The notes: generated by a model not told the origin, from the sequence alone. Shown: positions 6,335-13,599, counted from the first letter of the stretch. The stretch is DNA of 18,242 bases from C00003060 sp964502635 (GCA_964502635.1 CAZCXI010000061.1:1-18242); one strand, 5' to 3'. Numbers and translations are program-made.

Positions 6335-6649
6335 GACACCCCCTTGCTTTTTGGTCAGGAAACAGCCGTGCGCGTGCGCCGCCGAAAAACAGATCAATCG
6401 ACCAAAGGCACTCAATGGAGGTTGTAGAGCACACAATCGTCAATCCTGTCAATGGGCAAACATGCCCCCTGGTCTCCTTCATGCCGTGGGTCCATAGAAC
6501 ACGACAGGAGGGCCTCCGAATGCCTATACACCACCCTTGCACACCCGGGCCAAGACAAGGCCTGGGGCAGCCGCTGCACCCAACACGCGGGGGGTGAGAG
6601 ACCCCTTTGATCCTTGACTTGGATCATAAAACTGACTAATACGCACCCC
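6335..6649. other. Divergent intergenic region between eno and argS
   Basis: 315 bp holding the promoters of both genes. A hairpin CCCGGGCC 6544-6551 with GGCCTGGG 6559-6566 (one wobble pair, 7-nt loop) is visible, without a T-run. A TTGACA-like word lies on the minus strand near 6454-6459 as a possible eno -35, but I see no good -10. No ORF or RNA gene is recognised. Confidence 0.4.
6614..6642 (+). promoter_or_regulatory. Candidate argS promoter
   Basis: TTGACT (6614-6619), 17-nt spacer, TAATAC (6637-6642). The predicted start site falls at or beside the ATG at 6650, and no Shine-Dalgarno sequence precedes that ATG. The -10 is weak, so this is tentative. Confidence 0.3.
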
Positions 6650-8326
6650 ATGAAGGACAAACTCGGCCTCATGGTTCGGCACGCCTTGGAATCCGCCGTG
6701 GCTTCCGGGCAGCTTCGGCCCGTCGAGGTCCTGCCGTCGATCGGCCTTGAGACGCCAAAGACGCCGGCCCACGGCGACTATAGCACCAATATTGCGATGG
6801 CCATGGCTTCAAGTCAGAAGAGGCGGCCGGAAGACATAGCAGGGATCATCATCGATCATATGGGCGACGCCGACCATCTGCTTTCAAAGACAGAGGTGGC
6901 GGCACCCGGGTTCATCAACTTCTTCATCGCCCCGGATCAGTGGTACGAGGTCCTGCAAACGGTCCATGACCAGAACAACGCCTATGGCAGCTGCGCAATG
7001 GGGCAAGGCAAACGTGTCCAGATCGAATTCGTGAGTGCCAATCCCACCGGCCCCCTTCACGTGGGCCACGGGCGTTGCGCCGCCGTGGGCGACACGCTGG
7101 CGGCCGTACTGAAGGCGGCGGGCTATGCAGTGGAAAAAGAATACTACGTCAATGACTCCGGTCGTCAGATATTGACCCTGGGCCGGTCCGTGTTTTTTCG
7201 ATATCGCCAGCTGTTGGGAAATCCCGTAGCACTCCCAACGGATGGTTACCAGGGAGACTATATCAAGGACCTCGCCCGGATGCTGGTTGATCGTGAGGGT
7301 CAGGGTCTGCTCGAGATGCCGGAAGAGGAAGCGACAAGGCTTTGTGCCACCTTCGCAGCCGACGAGATCCTCGCGGGAATCAGGCAGGACCTCGAGGTAT
7401 TTGGTGTATCCTTTGACCGGTGGTTCAGCGAACAGACCCTGTATGACTCGGGAACCGTGGAGGCCGCCATTGAAGACCTTAGACACCGGGACCTTGTCTA
7501 CGACCACGAAGGGGCCGTGTGGTTTCGGACGAACAAGTTTGGTGATGAAAAGGACCGGGTTGTGGTTCGGGGCAATGGGCTGACCACCTACTTTGCTTCA
7601 GACATTGCCTACCACAAAGACAAGCTTGAGCGGGGATTCGACCGGATCATCGACATCTGGGGAGCAGATCATCACGGTTATGTCCCCAGGATTTCAGCTT
7701 CGATTCAGGCCCTGGGCCATGACGGGCAGACGTGTGAGTTTATCCTCGTGCAACTGGTCAATCTGCTTCGAGGCGGCAAACCCGTGGCCATGTCTACAAG
7801 GGCCGGCGAATTCGTTACTCTGAGGGATGTCATCGACGAAGTGGGGCGCGATGCCGCGCGTTTCTTGTTTTTGCTGCGCCATTACGACAGCCCGCTCGAC
7901 TTTGATCTTGAATTAGCCAAGAAGCAATCCAATGAAAATCCCGTATATTATGTCCAATACGTCCATGCAAGGATCTCCAACATCCTCAAGAAAGCAGAGG
8001 AACGGGGTTACAAGAACAGGGGTTGGCACGAAGGCTTCTCCGAACTCATCAATCTGCCGGAGGAGCTTCAGCTGATCAAGCTCATGGCGCGCTATCCGGA
8101 AGTTGTAGCTCAAAGTGCTCGATTGATGGAGCCTCATCGGATCCCCTTTTATTTGAAGGAACTGGCAGGGGCCTTTCACGCTTATTACCACGACCGCAGC
8201 CATCACCAGGTCGTCAGCGACGACGCCGACCTGTCAGCGGCAAGGCTTTTCCTTGTGTCCGCTATTCGGATGATCATAAGCAACGGGCTGGCGCTGATGG
8301 GCGTGTCGGCACCGGAGATCATGTAA
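6650..8326 (+). CDS. argS: Arginyl-tRNA synthetase
   Basis: A 558-aa class I aminoacyl-tRNA synthetase that charges tRNA-Arg. The N-terminal additive domain (residues about 1-100) is followed by the catalytic Rossmann domain with FVSANPTGPLHVGHGR, where HVGH (137-140) is the HIGH motif. The KMSKS region reads AMSTRAGEFVTL (from about residue 380); lack of the canonical lysines is common in bacterial ArgS. The C-terminal DALR-type anticodon-binding domain covers about residues 430-558. ATG 6650 (MKDKLGLM) is preferred to the in-frame TTG at 6614, which would lie inside the candidate promoter. The next gene in the same direction encodes a SPOR protein, separated by a 219-bp F3 palindrome. Confidence 0.96.
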   Translation: MKDKLGLMVRHALESAVASGQLRPVEVLPSIGLETPKTPAHGDYSTNIAMAMASSQKRRPEDIAGIIIDHMGDADHLLSKTEVAAPGFINFFIAPDQWYEVLQTVHDQNNAYGSCAMGQGKRVQIEFVSANPTGPLHVGHGRCAAVGDTLAAVLKAAGYAVEKEYYVNDSGRQILTLGRSVFFRYRQLLGNPVALPTDGYQGDYIKDLARMLVDREGQGLLEMPEEEATRLCATFAADEILAGIRQDLEVFGVSFDRWFSEQTLYDSGTVEAAIEDLRHRDLVYDHEGAVWFRTNKFGDEKDRVVVRGNGLTTYFASDIAYHKDKLERGFDRIIDIWGADHHGYVPRISASIQALGHDGQTCEFILVQLVNLLRGGKPVAMSTRAGEFVTLRDVIDEVGRDAARFLFLLRHYDSPLDFDLELAKKQSNENPVYYVQYVHARISNILKKAEERGYKNRGWHEGFSELINLPEELQLIKLMARYPEVVAQSARLMEPHRIPFYLKELAGAFHAYYHDRSHHQVVSDDADLSAARLFLVSAIRMIISNGLALMGVSAPEIM

Positions 8327-8333
8327 ACCCCAG

Positions 8334-8552
8334 CGTTGATGGACTCGTAAAAAGTCGATTTTGCTCGCTCCGTGAACATTTTGGGCGCATTTGAGGTGCT
8401 CAGCTAAAATACTAACACGCAGTGAAGCTCTGCGCTAAACTCGGGCTAACGCCCTCAAACAGTTAGCATTTCTTAACGCTGAACACCTCAAGTGCTTTCT
8501 CCCCAAAATGCTCAATTTCGCTCACAAAAGACTTTTTACGAGTCCATCAACG
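8334..8552. repeat. F3 long palindromic element, complete copy
   Basis: The ends are perfect 23-bp inverted repeats (8334-8356 and 8530-8552; inner part ACTCGTAAAAAGTC). The arms continue as an imperfect palindrome, including CATTTTGGG and TTGAGGTG words. The centre holds the core shared with F2: stem GCTAA 8434-8438 with TTAGC 8463-8467, inner stem GGGC 8443-8446 with GCCC 8451-8454, loop TAAC. No coding capacity; it lies 7 bp after the argS stop. Confidence 0.88.
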
Positions 8553-8569
8553 TTGCATAAACAACATGG
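8552..8569. repeat. 18-bp word shared with 1816-1833
   Basis: Second identical copy of GTTGCATAAACAACATGG, overlapping by one base the right end of the F3 element. Confidence 0.6.
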
Positions 8570-8637
8570 TAACCGATAAAAAAGCTTACAATAACAATTT
8601 TTGCAGCGTTGGAGTAAAGACTCACACCTCAGTATGA
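8566..8637 (+). CDS. Possible 23-codon leader ORF before the SPOR gene
   Basis: ATG at 8566, inside the repeated 18-bp word, opens a reading frame (MVTDKKAYNNNF, then CSVGVKTHTSV) whose TGA stop overlaps the SPOR start as ATGA. The SPOR ATG has no good ribosome site of its own, so translational coupling is possible. The leader also lacks a clear ribosome site, and the overlap could be chance. Confidence 0.2.
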   Translation: MVTDKKAYNNNFCSVGVKTHTSV

Positions 8638-9326
8638 GCCAAAAGACCTCACCAACTAAGAAGAAGAAAGGTTCGGCAAAACACGGCCGATTCGGGTTTG
8701 AACTCACCCGAAAAGAGTTATGTCTTTGGCTGGGAGTGGGCTTCCTGGTCATGGTGTGGATGTTTACGTTGGGCGTTGTCGTGGGGCGTGGGCTGTCCCC
8801 GGTTCGCTTTGATGTTGAAAAGCTTACGAAAGAACTGATGGACCTCAAGGCACAAGCCCTGAAAAGGGAAGAACAAGGACTCGATGTGGAGACCGCCTCT
8901 AAGAAAAACGAGCTTGGTTTCTATGATGCCCTCACCGACAAGAAGGAAGAGGCCCGGTTAAGATCTTTGCCCAAGGCTCAGGAGAGACCTGCAAAGCCAC
9001 TGGCAGAGCACCAGACCTCCCGCACGGAGTCAACCCTGCTGCCAAAAACGGTCGACAAACCACGGCCTTCATCCAACCAGGAAGGCCCCGGCGCAGGGCC
9101 TTTCACCCTGCAGGTGGCTTCCTTAAAGGATTCAGCCAAGGCGGAGGAGATGGTTGCCTCTCTTAAAAGCAAAGGCTACAGTGCCTATCAAGTCACCACT
9201 GAGGTGCCCGGAAAAGGCACCTATCACCGGGTCCGGGTGGGCCATTTCAAGGATCGCTTTGCGGCCAGGCCGACGGTTGCGGGGCTCAGGCACGAAAAGC
9301 TTGAACCGCTTATCATGCGAGAATGA
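8634..9326 (+). CDS. SPOR-domain membrane protein
   Basis: A 230-aa single-pass inner-membrane protein. A basic cytoplasmic N-terminus (KTSPTKKKKGSAKHGR) is followed by one transmembrane helix at about residues 29-50 (ELCLWLGVGFLVMVWMF), a charged and proline-rich periplasmic linker, and a C-terminal SPOR domain at about 157-228 (FTLQVASLKDSAKAEEM, then YHRVRVGHFKDR). SPOR domains bind glycan strands stripped of peptide stems and concentrate at the division septum, so a role in cell division or envelope remodelling is likely; the family is too diverse to name a gene. ATG 8634 is chosen over TTG 8601 because it gives a normal N-terminus. gatC follows 27 bp downstream, so the two are probably cotranscribed. 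Confidence 0.88.
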   Translation: MSQKTSPTKKKKGSAKHGRFGFELTRKELCLWLGVGFLVMVWMFTLGVVVGRGLSPVRFDVEKLTKELMDLKAQALKREEQGLDVETASKKNELGFYDALTDKKEEARLRSLPKAQERPAKPLAEHQTSRTESTLLPKTVDKPRPSSNQEGPGAGPFTLQVASLKDSAKAEEMVASLKSKGYSAYQVTTEVPGKGTYHRVRVGHFKDRFAARPTVAGLRHEKLEPLIMRE

Positions 9327-9353
9327 CAGAACGCTGGATGAGGAGCCTACAGC

Positions 9354-9644
9354 ATGGTTAAGATTACCAGAGAAGAGATTGTCCATGTGGCAAAACTCGC
9401 GCGCCTGCATCTGGATGATGCGGCCGTTGAGCTTTATGCCCAGCAGCTCGGGGATATTTTGACGTATATGGATACCCTGAATCGTCTGGATACAACGGGG
9501 GTGCCTCCCACCTCTCATGCTATTTTCATCAACAATGCCTTTCGGGATGATGAAGTCAAACCCTCCATCCCCGTGACGCGGGCGCTGGCCAATGCACCCG
9601 AGTCGGAGGATGGAAGCTTTATCGTGCCCAAGGTGATCGGATAA
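9354..9644 (+). CDS. gatC: Asp/Glu-tRNA amidotransferase subunit C
   Basis: A 96-aa GatC, the small subunit that wraps around and stabilises GatA and GatB in the GatCAB complex, which transamidates mischarged Glu-tRNA-Gln and/or Asp-tRNA-Asn. Typical features are the start MVKITREEIVHVAKLARLHL, the helix AVELYAQQLGDILTYMDTLN, and the C-terminal segment around RDDEVKPSI and the VPKVIG end. AGGAG lies 8 nt before the ATG. gatA follows, but a 201-bp F2 palindrome is placed between the two. Length is normal for the family. Confidence 0.95.
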   Translation: MVKITREEIVHVAKLARLHLDDAAVELYAQQLGDILTYMDTLNRLDTTGVPPTSHAIFINNAFRDDEVKPSIPVTRALANAPESEDGSFIVPKVIG

Positions 9645-9689
9645 CCTCATCGGCAAGTCGCCAGACACTACGGACTTCTATCGTACAAG

Positions 9690-9890
9690 GAGACCTTTGA
9701 ACAACTCATTTGAACGACTATTATGAGCTTTTTGGGGCACCCATCTCGGCGAAGCGAACGGCCCACGTTAGTGGGCAAATCCTAAACTGTTTGAGGCCGT
9801 TAGGCCGAGTTTTTAGGGTTTAGCGAGCAAGCCCTTAGATGGGTCAAAAAGCTCATACAAATAAGTGAGAAGGAGTTTTTCAAAGGTCTC
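9690..9890. repeat. F2 long palindromic element, complete copy between gatC and gatA
   Basis: Perfect 12-bp terminal inverted repeats: GAGACCTTTGAA (9690-9701) and TTCAAAGGTCTC (9879-9890). The arms pair over about 57 bp (TATGAGCTTTTTG and ACCCATCT on both sides). The centre carries the shared core on the minus strand: stem 9781-9786 with 9812-9817, inner GGCC 9795-9798 with 9803-9806, loop 9799-9802. A second hairpin is GCCCAC 9761-9766 with GTGGGC 9771-9776. The gatA ribosome site starts 3 nt beyond the right end. Confidence 0.9.
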
Positions 9891-9907
9891 ACAAGGAAGG
9901 TTGTTGG

Positions 9908-11365
9908 ATGGACCTTTATGCATTAACCATACATGAAACCCACGCGTTGCTGAAAAAAAAGGAGATCAGCGCCGTGGAGTTGACGGGAGCGGTCTTTGAG
10001 CGGATTGAGGAGGTGGAGGAAAGGGTCTCCGCTTATCTCACCTTGGCCAGGGATCGCGCCACGGCCGAGGCCGAAGCGGCAGACGCGTTGATTGGACGGG
10101 GTGAGTCGGGTCCCCTGACCGGAATTCCCCTGGCGATCAAGGATATCCTTTGTACCGAAGGGATGAGGACGACGTGCGGATCCAAGATACTGGCAAATTT
10201 CATTCCGCCCTATGACAGCACGGTCGTAAAGAAACTCAGGAGCGCCCACGCGGTCGTGGTGGGAAAGACCAACCTCGATGAATTCGGCATGGGTTCCTCC
10301 ACCGAGCACTCTGCCTTTGCGTCGACCCATAACCCATGGGATTTGACACGCATCCCCGGGGGCTCCAGCGGCGGTTCTGCGGCCGCCGTGGCGGCCGATG
10401 AGTGCATGGCGGCCATTGGCAGCGATACCGGGGGCTCCATACGCCAGCCTGCCTCCCATTGCGGCGTGGTTGGCCTGAAACCCACATACGGTCGTGTGTC
10501 CCGTTTCGGCCTCATAGCATTTGCCTCCTCCCTGGATCAGATCGGCCCCATCACCAAGGACGTGACGGACTGTGCCCTCCTGATGAATGAGATCGCCGGC
10601 TATGACGCCATGGACTCCACATCGGTTCCGCGCCCGGTGCCCGACTATACAAGAGCGCTGGAATCCGGGCTCGACGGGCTTGTGGCCGGCATACCCAAGG
10701 AGTATTATGTTGAAGGTGTGGATGGGGAGGTGTCGCAGGCGCTGGACCATGCCATTGAGGTGATTAAGGGGCTGGGGGCAACCTGCCGGGACGTCTCTCT
10801 GCCCCATACCCCATACGCTGTGGCAACCTATTATCTGGTTGCACCTGCGGAGGCCAGTTCCAATCTGGCTCGCTACGACGGCGTTAGGTACGGGCTTCGA
10901 GATACCACATCCGCCGACTTGATGGCGATGTATCGAAACACCCGATCAAGGGGCTTCGGGCCGGAAGTCCAAAGACGGATTATCATCGGCACCTATGCCC
11001 TTTCAGCGGGATATTACGAGGCCTATTATGGCAAGGCATCCCAGGTGCGCACCCTTATTATGGAAGACTTCAAACAGGCCTTTCAGACCTGTGATGTCCT
11101 GCTCGCCCCTGTAGCCCCCACGCCGGCCTTCAAGCTCGGAGAAAAACTGGACGACCCCCTGGCCATGTATCTGTCGGACATCTTTACCCTGCCGCCGAGC
11201 CTGGCCGGCATACCGGGACTCTCAGTCCCCTGTGGGTTTAGCAGACAAGGGCTTCCCATTGGGCTTCAGATCCTGGGCAGGCATTTTGACGAGGAAAAGC
11301 TCATGAAGGTGGGCTACAATTTTGAACAAGCGACGGATTACCACAAGAGAAAGCCGGAGCTGTGA
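9908..11365 (+). CDS. gatA: Asp/Glu-tRNA amidotransferase subunit A
   Basis: A 485-aa amidase-signature enzyme that hydrolyses glutamine and passes ammonia to GatB for transamidation of mischarged tRNA. The Ser-cisSer-Lys triad is intact: Lys78 (GIPLAIKD), Ser153 in PGGSSGGSAAAVAA and Ser177 in GSDTGGSIRQPA. The segments VGLKPTYGRVSRFGL and ASSLDQIGPIT are typical of GatA rather than of other amidases, and the length is standard. AAGGAAGG (9893-9900) lies 7 nt before the ATG, immediately outside the F2 element that separates it from gatC. gatB is not in this window, so the third subunit must be encoded elsewhere if the complex is GatCAB. Confidence 0.96.
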   Translation: MDLYALTIHETHALLKKKEISAVELTGAVFERIEEVEERVSAYLTLARDRATAEAEAADALIGRGESGPLTGIPLAIKDILCTEGMRTTCGSKILANFIPPYDSTVVKKLRSAHAVVVGKTNLDEFGMGSSTEHSAFASTHNPWDLTRIPGGSSGGSAAAVAADECMAAIGSDTGGSIRQPASHCGVVGLKPTYGRVSRFGLIAFASSLDQIGPITKDVTDCALLMNEIAGYDAMDSTSVPRPVPDYTRALESGLDGLVAGIPKEYYVEGVDGEVSQALDHAIEVIKGLGATCRDVSLPHTPYAVATYYLVAPAEASSNLARYDGVRYGLRDTTSADLMAMYRNTRSRGFGPEVQRRIIIGTYALSAGYYEAYYGKASQVRTLIMEDFKQAFQTCDVLLAPVAPTPAFKLGEKLDDPLAMYLSDIFTLPPSLAGIPGLSVPCGFSRQGLPIGLQILGRHFDEEKLMKVGYNFEQATDYHKRKPEL

Positions 11366-11413
11366 ACCCCTTAGTTGGGGTAAAGGCTTTTGGCAAGAGA
11401 AAGGCGGGCCGAT

Positions 11414-11596
11414 ATGACGATTCAACCCGAAGGCGAAGACCTCAGAAAGGCGACCCGGTGGATATCAGATGAGCGCCTCAACAAGCCGGGGGCAAGCTTG
11501 CGCTCTTTGATCGAGCAGGCATGCGTCAGGTTTGACCTGCCACCCAAAGATGCAGAGTTTCTCATGCGCTTTTTTACTCAGAAAGACAAAGAGTAA
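11414..11596 (+). CDS. Conserved-looking 60-aa protein between gatA and mutL
   Basis: A small soluble protein of unknown function. It reads MTIQPEGEDLRKATRWISDE, then RLNKPGASLRSLIEQA and CVRFDLPPKDAEFLMRFF: two or three predicted helices, charged, with no cysteine motif or membrane segment. I have a general memory of similar short proteins near gatA in Desulfobacterota, but I cannot name a family. ATG 11414 is preferred over the in-frame upstream TTG (11390); AAAGG lies about 10 nt upstream. It is 48 bp after gatA in the same direction and probably in the same transcript. Coding-like amino-acid composition and compact spacing support it being real. Confidence 0.65.
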   Translation: MTIQPEGEDLRKATRWISDERLNKPGASLRSLIEQACVRFDLPPKDAEFLMRFFTQKDKE

Positions 11597-11631
11597 ACGC
11601 CCCGTTATCACGGCAACCTGAAAATGCTGAC

Positions 11632-11690
11632 GCCCCAAAAGGTTCACGGAGTGAGTAAAATTGACTTTTTACGAAACCGTCAAGATTCAT
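11632..11690. repeat. Solo arm of an F3 element
   Basis: Matches one arm of the 8334 element in inverted orientation: CCCCAAAA, GGTTCACGGAGTGAG, TAAAATTGACTTTTTACGA. The second arm and the core are absent. It ends about 12 bp before the mutL start, so it makes up most of the mutL upstream region. Confidence 0.75.
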
Positions 11691-11702
11691 GGTTTTTGAA
11701 CA

Positions 11703-13439
11703 GTGCCCCGGATAAGAATCCTTCCTGAAGGCTTGTCCAACAAGATCGCCGCGGGCGAGGTCGTGGAGCGCCCGGCCTCGGTAGTCAAGGAACTCATAGA
11801 AAACGCCATTGATGCCCAGAGTACCCGGGTGGTGGTGGAAGTCAAAAAGGGCGGACGGGCCTTCATTCGAGTCTCCGATAACGGGGTGGGCATGGAGCGC
11901 GATGACGCCCTCCTGGCCATAGAGCGCCACGCAACGAGCAAGATCCATAACGAGAACGATCTTTTTTCCATAGCCACCCTGGGATTCAGGGGAGAAGCCC
12001 TGCCCAGCATAGCCTCTGTGTCAGACATGGAGATCGTCACGAGAGCGGAGTCCGCCGATGCGGGCACCCGAATCATGGTTAGAGGCGGAGCGATCAAGCA
12101 GGTTGCCGAGGTGGGAGCGCCCAAGGGGTCGATGATTTCCATCCATCGTTTGTTTTTCAACACGCCTGCCAGGCGCAAATACCTAAAGACAGACCAGACG
12201 GAGATGGGGCACATCAGCGATACGGTCACGCGCACGGCTATCGCCTGGCCCCATATCCATTTTGAGTTTTTCCACAACGGCAGGGCCATGGCGAACTGGG
12301 CTTCCACCCCGAGCCCCCTTCACCGCATCACCCAGGCCCTCAAAGGCGACCTGGAAGATCATCTCCATGAAGTGGATGCCCGGAGCCGTGACGTCCATGT
12401 CCACGGGTTTGTGGCCTCTCCGGACATCACGCGAACAACATCACGCGCGCTGCACGTTTATGTGAATCATCGCTTCGTCCGAGACAAGGTCCTCCATCAC
12501 GCCGTCATGGAAGGCTATGCCGGACGCCTCATGAAAGGGAAATTTCCCGTGGTCGTGCTGTTTCTGACATTGCCTCACGATCAAGTGGACGTGAACGTGC
12601 ATCCCACCAAGAGCTCGGTTCGGTTCGAAGCGCCGCGGCAGATCTATGACACGATTGCAAAGGGCGTGGCAAAAACGCTTCAGGTCTCAGACCGGCCCGC
12701 GTGGGGACAGCGGCCGGCCCTCCAGCCTCTTCACCGCCCTCGCCGTTATACGATATTGCCGTCTTATGGCGAAATCAGAGAGCCCTCAGCCGGCCCCCAG
12801 CCCATGCGTGACAACCCCCCTCTCCACGCAACACCGCGCCTGTGGGAGGACAAGCCTTTTTCTTCCCTCAGGATCATCGGGCAGCTCCACAACACGTACA
12901 TCGTGTGCGAAGCAGAAGAGGGGTTGGTCCTTGTGGATCAGCATGCTGCCCATGAACGGGTCGTCTTCGAGGCGCTAAAGGCGAGCTACAAGGACTCCGC
13001 CGCTGTGACCCAGGGCCTGCTCATCCCCGAAAGACTGGAGCTGAGCCATCGAGAGGCCGGTATCTTGGACACCCTGTTGAAAGACCTGCGTGACATGGGT
13101 GTAGGGATAGAACCTTTTGGAGGAAGGACTTACTTGGTCAGGGCTGTCCCGGATATTCTGGCGGGCAAGCCTGTTGAGCCGCTGGTCATGGAGATCATAG
13201 AAAAAGTCGCTGAGATCGGCCTTGCCTCCGGGCTCCATCGCGCGGTGGACGAATGCCTCATGATTATGGCCTGCCACGGGGCTATAAGGGCCAGGGAAAG
13301 ACTCTCAGACGAGCAGATGAAAGCGCTCCTGAAACAGCTCGACGGCCTCGAAAATGCGACCCATTGCCCCCATGGCCGTCCGATCCTCATCCACCAGAGC
13401 CTCTACCAGATCGAAAAGGACTTCAAGCGCATCGTCTAG
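11703..13439 (+). CDS. mutL: DNA mismatch repair protein MutL, endonuclease type
   Basis: A 578-aa GHKL ATPase that links MutS mismatch recognition to strand removal. N-terminal ATPase motifs: KELIENAIDA (Glu30, Asn34), SDNGVGM (58-64) and LGFRGEALPSI (93-103), followed by NTPARRKYLK. The C-terminal domain has the endonuclease set: DQHAAHERVVFE (412-423, matching DQHA-x2-E-x4-E), ACHGAIRA (523-530), CPHGRP (555-560) and FKR (574-576). It therefore belongs to the nicking MutL class found in bacteria without MutH, not the E. coli type. The linker (about 320-390) is proline-rich. GTG 11703 is the start by alignment with the family N-terminus (MPRIRILPEGLSNKIAAGEV); there is no strong ribosome site, and an F3 arm lies directly upstream. 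Confidence 0.96.
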   Translation: MPRIRILPEGLSNKIAAGEVVERPASVVKELIENAIDAQSTRVVVEVKKGGRAFIRVSDNGVGMERDDALLAIERHATSKIHNENDLFSIATLGFRGEALPSIASVSDMEIVTRAESADAGTRIMVRGGAIKQVAEVGAPKGSMISIHRLFFNTPARRKYLKTDQTEMGHISDTVTRTAIAWPHIHFEFFHNGRAMANWASTPSPLHRITQALKGDLEDHLHEVDARSRDVHVHGFVASPDITRTTSRALHVYVNHRFVRDKVLHHAVMEGYAGRLMKGKFPVVVLFLTLPHDQVDVNVHPTKSSVRFEAPRQIYDTIAKGVAKTLQVSDRPAWGQRPALQPLHRPRRYTILPSYGEIREPSAGPQPMRDNPPLHATPRLWEDKPFSSLRIIGQLHNTYIVCEAEEGLVLVDQHAAHERVVFEALKASYKDSAAVTQGLLIPERLELSHREAGILDTLLKDLRDMGVGIEPFGGRTYLVRAVPDILAGKPVEPLVMEIIEKVAEIGLASGLHRAVDECLMIMACHGAIRARERLSDEQMKALLKQLDGLENATHCPHGRPILIHQSLYQIEKDFKRIV

Positions 13440-13442
13440 ATA

Positions 13443-13597
13443 CTCAGAATAATTGTCGCTTTCCGAGGTTATTGAAGCCTCCCCGCGGCAAGCCACGGGG
13501 AATCTTCACCGTAAGGAAGTTTTTCCTTTTCAGATACGCTCGCTAACCCCGCAGCAAGCTACGGGGAATGCGCTCGCTTTTGCGGTTCAAAGGTCTC
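13443..13597. repeat. F2 arm remnant interrupted by F1
   Basis: In minus orientation: F2 terminus GAGACCTTTGAA (13597-13586), the F1 insert (13585-13472), then TAACCTCGGAAAGCGACAAT, which continues the F2 arm seen at 18189. The rest of the F2 palindrome is missing. The remnant fills the gap between the ends of mutL and the convergent radical SAM gene. Confidence 0.75.
13472..13585 (+). repeat. F1 repeat, copy c, inside an F2 end
   Basis: A 114-bp F1 element inserted at exactly the same F2 position as copy b, followed by TTCAAAGGTCTC. Hairpin 1 has CCCCG/CGGGG and GG/CC pairs around a C-A mismatch. Hairpin 2 is CCCCGCAGCAAGCTACGGGG. Confidence 0.85.
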
Positions 13598-13599
13598 AA

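Noticed and set aside
6335..6436. N-terminal extension of enolase to 6436
   Set aside because: The open frame is not conserved enolase sequence; ATG 6334 has a ribosome site and begins the family N-terminus.
6596..6608. GAGACCCCTTTGA as another F2 terminus
   Set aside because: It differs by an insertion and no F2 arm sequence or second terminus follows; treated as chance or an unprovable relic.
8405..8500. Integron attC-like words (CTAAC, GTTAG) in the F2/F3 core
   Set aside because: attC sites pair an RYYYAAC core with a GTTRRRY core. Here TAAC lies in a conserved hairpin loop and is not paired that way. No integrase or cassette array is present.
11365..11390. Rho-independent terminator after gatA (ACCCC, TTAGTT, GGGGT)
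   Set aside because: The 5-bp stem is weak, the T-run is short and delayed, and a same-strand gene follows closely.
11574..11948. Minus-strand ORFs containing a DGFVKS-type segment (also near 18060)
   Set aside because: The segment is the translation of an F3 arm; the remainder is antisense to mutL or intergenic.
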